Of a stretch of 64,000 nucleotides of DNA, positions 56,166 through 64,000 are shown one piece after another (the first letter of the stretch is position 1; each line of letters begins with the position of its first letter). The position numbers were made by a program, and so were the translations under genes. Under the pieces are notes generated by a model. That model saw only the letters and a program-made list of their open reading frames with translations. It did no database searches and was not told the origin of the DNA. This stretch comes from Gelatoporia subvermispora B (Eukaryota > Basidiomycota > Agaricomycetes > Polyporales > Gelatoporiaceae). The stretch lies in NCBI GenBank assembly GCA_000320605.2, contig KB445796.1:1983191-2047190 (forward strand), written 5' to 3'.

Positions 56166-58466
56166 TCAGGCCAGAGTGAGCAAGAACGCCGCCGTATCAT
56201 GCGACGAAAGCGTCGTGGAGTAACTTTCGGAGAATGTCCCGACGTCCTCCCCAGCCCACATGTCGTGGACGACGAACGATCCTGCACCTCCGTTCGCAAG
56301 GCCCGGTACATTAACGAAGTCGAAGCTCATAGCAGCCGAACTTCCGGATGTGTTGATGACAAAGACGTGTGTCCCGGCGGAAGAAGGCCCAGCGTAGAAC
56401 TCCGGGGGAGACGCGGTTGGGGTAGATGGCGCTGGAGTGAATGGCATTGCGGGGGTACCGATTGTGTCATCCTGGTGGAATGCTAAAAGCTCGGTGTTGG
56501 TGATAATCGCAATTTGCTCCGTGGAGAGCAGACTTAACTGTGAGGATTCATTTGAGTACGGACATTCTGAACAGGTCGATCAACTTACGTCTGTTCCGAG
56601 GAGAATAGGACTTTTCAGGAAGCACCAAGCGGCGAAATGGGTTCGCTGTTCCTCGATGGTGAGATCTCCATTACCTGGACAACCACAACTTAGTATCCTC
56701 TCACACTAGATCGAGGCTGGCATACCTATCTCCATCATATCCCTGTTAATCCGCAACGGGTGCCAGTCAAACACAGTCGGAAATGTTATCGGCGACATTT
56801 ACATATCATTGTGCGCCCAGAAATCGATATATGACAGATACTGAACATTTTGAGTGAGGATCGAGGTGATATAGCTCCATGATGCGCTTGAATCGCTTCC
56901 CATACGCCAAGAGTGTCCCTAAAGGGTCTCAGCGAACTGGCATGCCTCTCCACACCGGTACCTACGACTCTTGCGCCCCATTGCCAGACATTCGCATTGC
57001 CCCAAATGCAGAGATTGAACTGCATTGGGTTCGACTGCACAGCAAGAGCAGCGCTGGTCGCGATTCGAAACATTAGGTCACCGACGTGCGAGTTTTATAT
57101 GCATACATACCCCATCTGCCGGTATCGAATTGCCGAATTGGAGTTACTGTAAAGACATGTGGCATCATGAACGAGCATTATATGAAATGGACGTACTACC
57201 AGTCGTTGCCTTGAGGAGTCTACAAGATATGGTCTGCCGGTGACAATCGTTTGCACAGAAAGAGTGTAGCTGCACTGACCCCACTGTCGCTCCAATTACC
57301 GGGCACGTTACAATTATCTGATAGATGTAAATGTTCTCAGATCAGAGATTGATACACAAGGTAATACATACCGTACTTCAGATCTAAGTTCCGGAAGTTT
57401 GAATTTGAGTATTTCGATCAAACCAATGAAATTGTGTGATCGCACAATCTACGCCCCAATCCGCAAAAGTAGAAGCATCGAGATTTTCATATCCCAATGA
57501 TCCGGGAAATCCCGAGCAAGTCTCTGTGCCAGCATCTCTGCGAAATACAACCGTTTCAATTATAACCCCGCCCATATGCGACGCACGACTAACCCATATA
57601 TCCCCAGCTTGAGGCCCAAGGCGTGAACCTGGCTCGCGACACTACTAATCCCATTCGGGAATTTCGAGCTATCCGGTATGATCTGCTGCGTTGTCGAGTT
57701 CCGGGCTTGAAGGGACCAGCAGTCCTAGACGCAGAATCAATAAGAGAGCTCTTGGCACATAACGTCGACACGAACGTCGATGTTGACGAACTCATAGCCC
57801 GCATCTTTCAGGCCGAGAGATATGAACTGATTGGCAGCTGCTATAACCTTCTCCTCTGAAATCTCTGAGCACGTAGAGGACTCAGTGCAGAGTATCTAGC
57901 GGGGTAGTCATTCCAGTGCGTACCACAACCATAGGCATTCCAGGAATTCCAGCTGAGACTCGAATTACACCATCAGTAGTGAGAAAGTGTCGGAGATCCA
58001 TACCCGAGAGCGGGAGTCTTTCCTGTGAGCTTCGACGGTGGGGTCGTTGGTGCGCTCGCCGCGATACCTGTGAGAGACGCGGATGAAGTCGATGTCGGGA
58101 GCTGAGAGGTCGGTGCCGACGTGGTAGGCACAGACGTGGTTGGCATGGATATTATCGGACTACTTCCTGCAGTCGAAGAGGCGCTACTACTAGCTGGAAG
58201 GCACTGGGAGTAGTACGAGTTTTGTTCTATACATGCCCAACTGTCCTTGTTCATGAAGACTATCAACGCTTCGCTCAAAATGGCAGCCGTACCCGGATTG
58301 ACACGTGGTGGCACCAGACCACCCAATACCGCCACACCTAGATGCATAGTTGCAAGGGTTTCACGCATTGACAGATTGGTTCGAGGATGACTCACTGGCC
58401 ATAAGGGGTACTCTGAGCGTGCGCAAGACCTAGCAGTGTAGCGAAAATCACGAAGGTAAGTAACAT
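56166..58466 (-). CDS. secreted GH27 alpha-galactosidase with N-terminal CBM1
   Basis: Extracellular enzyme releasing alpha-galactose from galactomannan or raffinose-type sugars. Start ATG 58466, stop 56166, with a dozen or more short introns. The signal peptide is [19 protein letters not shown] fungal cellulose-binding CBM1 is assembled over three exons ([35 protein letters not shown]). A Ser/Thr/Pro linker of about 60 residues leads to [16 protein letters not shown], the GH27 start. Next are [30 protein letters not shown] and YLKYDNC (nucleophile Asp, codon split by an intron). [27 protein letters not shown] holds the acid/base Asp in R-x-x-x-[22 protein letters not shown] and a C-terminal beta domain ([11 protein letters not shown]) complete it. 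All key residues are present. Exact edges of the small central exons (56.5-57.4 kb) were not all fixed. Confidence 0.9.
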
Positions 58467-59351
58467 GTTAGCTCACGTAGCATTCACTCTTCTGCGTGGG
58501 TAGTATATATACTCGACTATCAGGAAACCCCGGCGGCTGGTTCCGTGAGCATCTTCGGAAGCCAAATGTTGGCACACGCATGAGCTACGGCAGATCAACG
58601 GATAGCAGATTAGTCATGTGTTCACGAGCAGAGCGAGGAAGAGTAAAGAGCTGCCAAGCATCGCAGCATCTGGTGAAATCTCGGACCAAGTAGATGCCAG
58701 ATTGTCAGGACGTGCTAGGCACCCATCGGACCCGGGAGGCCATCCAGCTGGACACTGCAAAGTTTACTTGTGACACACGTGCAGATGGCTACTGTTCTGC
58801 GAAGCACCGACGTGACGAAGCGGTTCACCGGTGTGTGTACCGACTAAGTGCAGATCAAGACACGGCCACACTGACTCGAGGGGTGTGCTATCTTGCGATA
58901 TTACCGCTGTTCATCCAGAGACCGCGTGCACCCCACCAACGTGACATCAAATGACCTTGTCGCGTCACTGACGGCAACCATTCAAGCCAAGACAAAGGCA
59001 GACGGACAATCGAGGCAGCTGGTAAGTCCTGGTATCTGGCAGCCTGGATGACAATGTATAGCTGGTGCACTGCTTGTATGATAGACAGCTCAACGTGATC
59101 ATTGATCGATTGTGCGCTTTCTAAAAGGATCACCCATTATTGTAGACGCGAACGCGCTTGAGCGCGTACTAATGATATTGACGTTTGATGTGGCTCGGCG
59201 CGACCTCCTTTTTTCTCCTTTCCGACCGTGTTAAGTCACAAATCATCGTGGATTGAGCTACTGGCTTACCCGTACGTACCCTTGGGCCTCAGTAGCGCCT
59301 AGCACAGTGACCTCACGACACTCCTGCAGTTTGTTCTGATTGGCAGGCACG
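58467..59351. other. divergent promoter region
   Basis: Between GH27 (minus) and the F-box gene (plus); no gene found. Short open frames show no family features. Confidence 0.5.
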
Positions 59352-61057
59352 ATGCATCGTTGCCTGCAAACCACGGATACCCTCCTGCTCATATTACAGT
59401 ACTTCCGGTGCCCAGACACCCTTCCTCTCCTCCAGAATATATCAGCACTAGCTGCATTGGCACGGACTTGCCACACATTGAGCGGACCGGCTCTGGATCT
59501 CCTCTGGGAGAACCAATGGACGTTAGTCAACCTCGTGCAATGCTTACCCGCCGACGCTTGGAATGTCGATGTCGAGGAGCCTATGGACGCAGACAACAAT
59601 GGGCCAACTCAGAACCAAGCTGTGGGGACCGTGGTACGCGCCTTGCGGTCATCATGGGGTGTGCTCGACTCATGTCTCGGTAGAGTGTTATCAGACCCTT
59701 GTTCGGGACCGACTGGGAACGTTTTGACTTCTACGCGGCCCGTATCAAACTCTTACGGCTTTCAGTACCGTATGTCAAGGTCGGTGTCAAGCTGGTCTTG
59801 CAACCTACGACTCTCGCCACGCTATCCGCTTTTCATCTACCAGCGCCTCTTCTACCTCACGTGCAAACACTCCACCTCTATTCATCAGAATCGGAGTCTG
59901 CGGGAATAGCACACGTCCTCACTGGCCCTTCATTAAGAGGTCTAGCCGTGACCTGGCCTGCAGACAACCCTTCTACTCCTGCGTTGATCTCCCATGTCAT
60001 TCGCGTGTCACCTCACCTCACCTCCTTGTCGTTCGGGCAAACTGTCGCACCGTACGAGCCTGGTTCGTTCAATGCCCTTCGTAATCTGCAGCACGTCGAG
60101 ATCAGTATGCCGGAACAACGGGAGCACGCGTCTGATATGCTGACATGGCTAGCGGGTCTTCCCCATTTGCAGACTCTGCTCCTTTATCGCGTCTCTTTCT
60201 GCCTTTGCAAATTGGCAGAGTCATCCAACATCAATACCGTCCAAGCATTCGCCGAGCTCCACTCTCTTGGACTGACAACCGACTCGATCCCTACAGCCAA
60301 TACAAGCCTGCCCTTATTCGCCCCCCACCGTCTTAGCGCGCTCTCTGTTTCGGAAGCGCCGAAAGCGCAGGCGTCCCCACTGCGCTCTGTGGACGACTTC
60401 TTGCAAAGCGTCCTCACCTTATGCGATCCCAATCGACTGGATCAGCTTGCATTTAACTTCAGGACGCACACAATACCCGACAGTGGCCCTCTCCGTCTGT
60501 CTGATTTCCGAGGCCTCCTAGTATTCCGCAAGATGCAAAATTTTACTTTTGTGACACCAATACCCCTTGCGCTAACGAACGAAGACGTCGCAGAGATCGC
60601 TATGGCGTGGCCTTCCTTGCTTGTTTTACGGCTAGGCAACCGGCCAGCAGAAGCGATAGTCGAACCTAAGCCAACGCCTGCTGTAACTTTAGCAATATTG
60701 GCTATCCATTGCCCCCGTTTGCGGGAATTGGAATTAACCTTCAACGCTATGATATCTCCGGGACCCAACTCCATAGTTCCTCTCGCTCACCCGTCATCCG
60801 GACATCTTCTTATCAACCTGATTCATCTCGACGTTGGTGCCTCGCCAATCAACTCACCACTTACCATCGCTCTGCTCATCACCGACATCTGCCCTAACCT
60901 AGCAATTATCACACACTACCCCCATGCTGGTCCAGCCATATGCCTGTGGAGCGAGGTGTCACGCATGACTGCGATACTAAAACCCGCAAGGATGCAGGAA
61001 AGATTCCGTATGCACATGGCAAACTTGCGGAGAAGAGCGGAAATTGAGTCCAAGTAG
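59352..61057 (+). CDS. F-box/LRR-like protein
   Basis: Likely substrate receptor of an SCF ubiquitin ligase, one of the large agaricomycete F-box families. Exons 59352-59647 and 59695-61057 close to 552 aa; the intron is only 47 nt and joins VVRALR to PLFGTDWERFDFYAARI. The N-terminus reads CLQTTDTLLLILQYF, NISALAALARTCHTLSGPALDLLWENQWTL, a typical agaricomycete F-box. The rest has weak leucine-rich units (LPAPLLPHVQTLHLY, LRNLQHVEISM, LPHLQTLLLY, CPRLRELELTF) with no clear consensus. The C-terminus is basic (MHMANLRRRAEIESK). Substrate unknown. Confidence 0.88.
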
Positions 61058-61500
61058 CAAAAGGATCTATTGGTTATCTGGTAGCTCGGCCTTGAGCCTG
61101 ATTTCACTCCTTTATGTGGGGCAAATTTATCATACGTACATGTTAGATGGAAGTCGCAGAACGTTCTTACTCACACGGGGAAATGTCTATACCAAGCAAT
61201 ATCGCCCGAATATCTCTGACGCTCACAATCTACTAGTGGAACAACTTTACGTACATCTATTGTGCTCCAGCGAGCTGATGGATCCTCAATACGTTCTGAA
61301 TGCATGAAGATGATTGCACTACTAGTACTTCTGCCTCAAATATACTGCTGTATCGCCTGGTTTCTTGATTGCGTGCTGACATAGCAATTTGACTGTCATA
61401 TTCAAAATCGGCGCTTATATATTACATAGGAACTTCTTTTCCCAGCGTTGCACAGTTCTCTTCCTCCTACACCACTCACGAAAACACATCGAGCTAGAAC
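61058..61500. other. intergenic, ACR3 promoter
   Basis: No gene. Same-strand spacer between the F-box gene and ACR3. Confidence 0.5.
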
Positions 61501-63022
61501 ATGGAGCAAACAAACATAGCCTCTGGGAAGAAATGCGACCCGTCGACTGCTACCCAGCTCGACATGTCAGACGAGGTAGCAGCGATCGAAACTAACTCAG
61601 GTGAGGGTGACCAAGTGTCCTGAGCGAGAGATGGTAGACTTATAAACATCAGCATTGCCGAATTCAGCTCTCGTAAAACGCCTCAGCCTCACCGACCGCC
61701 TGCTTACACCCGCCATATTGCTTTGCATGATCGCGGGCGTGTTGATAGGCGAGTTCGTGCCCTCCGTCCAGCCTGCTTTCAACACGGCTACTTTTGATCA
61801 CGTCTCCGCCCGTATGCCTACATGCCCCTCGTACCCTCTTACACACCTAACACTTGCATACGCTCAGCCATTGCCATTGGTCTCATAGTCATGATGTGGC
61901 CGATCCTCACGAAAGTACGCTTCGAGTCCCTCCTGGGGACGCTCCCTACCAGGAGCGCACTCACGCACCTCGCCTTGGCGCTTGTCCTTAACTGGATCCT
62001 GGCGCCGCTGATCATGCTCGGGCTCGCATGGGCGACGCTCCCGGACCTGCCGTCGTATCGTACGGGTGTGCTCCTCGTAGGGCTCGCCCGTTGTATTGCG
62101 ATGGTCATGGTCTGGACGGAGCTTGCGCGCGGAGACCTTGATGCATGTGCGGTGATCGTCGTGGTAAACAGTGTCTTGCAGGTGGTATTATATGCGCCGT
62201 ACGCCGTGTTATTCGTCAACATCTTAGGCGGTGCGAGTGCCAACTCCGAGATACGTGTCTCGTACGGCGACGTGGCGATCTCTGTCCTCATCGTACGTAT
62301 TGCTGTCCCGTCATGCGCGCGGGCGCGAGCTCATTGCGTACAATGTACAGTACCTCGGAATCCCGCTCGTCGCAGGGATTGCCACGCGTTTCCTCGTGCC
62401 CCGTCTCACCTCCCCTCGGTTCTTCCAGACGCGCTTCCTCCCGTGGTTCTCGCTTTTGGGCCCATTGGGTTTATTGTACACCATTGTCGTGATGTTCGCA
62501 TACCAGGGTCATCGGATTGTGCACAACCTCGGACCCGTCTTCCGCGTCTTCGTCCCGCTCATCTTGTACTTCGTATTGATGTGGTTTGGTACGTTCTTGC
62601 TTGTACGCTGGATCGCAACGAAGGGCTGGCATGTCGAAAAAGGAAAGACGGTGGTCGGAAAGCGAGGACGAGGGTGGGGATGGGGATACGAGATGACGGC
62701 GGTGCAGGCCTTTACAGGAGCTAGTAACAACTTCGTAAGTTAATATCCCTGTGTCAAAGCATGAGCACCTTGACTGACCGTTCTATCTTCGCAGGAGCTC
62801 GCCATTGCTGTTGCTATAGCCGTATACGGGGTCGATTCCGACCAGGCACTAGCTGCAACAATTGGACCGCTAGTGGAAGTCCCAGTGCTACTGTCGCTCA
62901 CATGGGTGGCGCTGTACTTCCATGACAAGCTCAATTGGCGTAGTGACGATGAAATTGAGGGAGAGAAAACGTCGATGGATGGTGAAACCACGCGCGCGGC
63001 CGACGAAGTGGCCAAGGAATGA
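61501..63022 (+). CDS. acr3: ACR3-family arsenite efflux transporter
   Basis: Plasma-membrane exporter of arsenite, and in some fungi antimonite, driven by proton motive force. Exons 61501-61600, 61668-61811, 61868-62292, 62351-62734, 62795-63022 close to 426 aa. Ten hydrophobic helices are visible. Family marks are [42 protein letters not shown] (joined over an intron), [14 protein letters not shown] with the essential Cys, [31 protein letters not shown], and [15 protein letters not shown] with the conserved Asn pair and acidic residue. The C-terminus is charged and short. The Cys and NNFELA block are the functionally tested residues in the family, so it is expected to be active. No ArsC-type reductase neighbours it. 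Confidence 0.93.
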
Positions 63023-63125
63023 GACGCCCCTGGGCTTTGTTAATGTTTCGACGAGAGCTATGGCCCAGCGCATTGGCTTACTGATGTATGCGCTTCATCA
63101 AGCCAATTATGGATAGAATCGGACT

Positions 63126-64000
63126 TCAGTTTGTAGCAATCACAACACGATCTTTCCCCCAGGGATCCCCCCAGATCTCTGTATGTCGCATGTTGCCTTC
63201 ATTTTGCATGATCGCTGCAACATCTTGAGCCTGGCCCACGCCAACCTCAAGCGCGACGATACCGTCATCCTTCAGTAGCCTGTAGCTACTCACGAGACTT
63301 GCGATGATGCGATAGAAGGACAACCCTCGGCCATCAGACGGAGCGTCATCCGGATCACCAAGCAGTGCACGACGATCTTCGAAGTCCTTGACGGAGGTCT
63401 CCAGTTGTTCATATTGCCATTTGGGTATATACGGGGGATTCGAAGTGATGACGTCAAAGGGGGGATGTAGACCAGATGAGACAATAAACGCCGGATCGCG
63501 TATATTTGCCAGGATTGGCGCGAACGTATTCCGATCCCAGCGACGGACATGCCCCGGCGCAATCGGATTGGAGGGAACAGATATGTTGTTGAATCTAGCA
63601 TTCTCCTCCGAGAGCTTGACTGCATCCTCAGAGATGTCTACGCCATATGCATGAACAGAGCCAGGCGACCAGAGAGCACAAAGTAAGAGAGGGATGCAGC
63701 CCGAGCCAGTGCAAAGGTCCAGAATAGAGAGCGGCTTCTCGCGTGTTGGATGACGCATTTCAGCGAGGCGATGCGCCCAGTCCTCTGTCTCTGGGCGCGG
63801 AATGAGCACGGGAGCGCGCGTCAGGAGAGTGAGTGGTCCGAACGGTTGAGTTCCTTTTGCAATGGCACGGAGATGTCAGCAGATGGCATGCGTGGATGAG
63901 CTGCACACACGCACCGAGAATGTACTGTAGCGGCTCTCCTCGTACACGACGTGCGACCATGTCCTCGAGGGTCGTGCTCGTAGAGGGTGAACGCTGCGGA
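63126..64000 (-). CDS. mtq1: HemK/PrmC-type glutamine N5-methyltransferase, 5' end cut by window
   Basis: S-adenosylmethionine-dependent enzyme that methylates the Gln of the GGQ loop in peptide-chain release factor; the fungal mitochondrial form is Mtq1. Visible exons are complement(63126-63853 and 63915-64000), the second running off the right edge. The end of the upstream exon reads LEDMVARRVRGEPLQYILG. Then come GTQPFGPLTLLTRAPVLIPRPETEDW, the SAM motif ILDLCTGSGCIPLLL, and the catalytic SNPPYIP motif, followed by GRGLSFYRIIA and LEVGVGQAQDV. A mitochondrial presequence, if any, would be outside the window. Mtq1 over Mtq2 is chosen from the PRPETEDW block and length. Confidence 0.9.

Overview
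The window looks like nuclear DNA of a filamentous basidiomycete, most likely a wood-decay agaricomycete (Polyporales-like). Genes are dense and cut by many short GT-AG introns of about 45-65 nt. The families fit that group: a secreted pepsin-type aspartic protease, a 'glycopeptide' secreted protein, seven-membrane DUF6534 proteins, an F-box/LRR protein, Hsp9/12, BLI-3 and a CBM1-bearing GH27 alpha-galactosidase. I saw no rRNA, intact tRNA, CRISPR array, replication origin or intact transposon. For most genes I rebuilt exons by hand; the reading phases close from start to stop, so those models should be close to correct. Species is not determined.

Region 1 (0-5 kb) and region 2 (27.5-34 kb) hold related copies of a small redox module. 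Region 1 has a C-terminal SDR scrap, an NmrA-like reductase (minus) and a short-chain dehydrogenase (minus). Region 2 has the NmrA-like gene again (plus), two SDR genes (plus), one broken and one intact BLI-3 flavoprotein gene (minus). The two NmrA genes are an inverted duplication that includes promoter and 3' flank. The SDR/BLI-3 pairs are a direct tandem duplication.

Between them (5.9-27.3 kb) lie ordinary single-copy genes: proline iminopeptidase, a glycopeptide protein, a Sec7-PH Arf exchange factor (1534 aa), an AreA/NIT2-type GATA factor (1137 aa) with a 3.3-kb gene-free upstream region, an aspartic protease, and DUF6534 copy 1.

From 34.6 to 45 kb come an SSU1-type anion/sulfite transporter, Hsp9/12, a PA-TM-RING ubiquitin ligase, GABA transaminase and DUF6534 copy 2. 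From 45.2 to 52.6 kb there is a direct tandem duplication of about 3.6 kb. Each unit carries a large protein that joins an RNase H1 N-terminal (viroplasmin-like) domain to a disordered tail with no RNase H catalytic domain. The unit ends inside the last exon of ATG27, and a dead copy of that exon sits between the two units. I think this pair is the least described item in the window.

The right end (53.9-64 kb) has a Josephin deubiquitinase (ataxin-3-like), the GH27 enzyme, an F-box protein, an ACR3 arsenite transporter and the 3' part of an MTQ1/HemK-type methyltransferase cut by the window edge.

Functional links are inference only: the GATA factor, aspartic protease and GABA transaminase all belong to nitrogen use, while Hsp9/12, BLI-3, the SDR/NmrA enzymes, SSU1 and ACR3 belong to stress or detoxification. 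Nothing shows they form one pathway.
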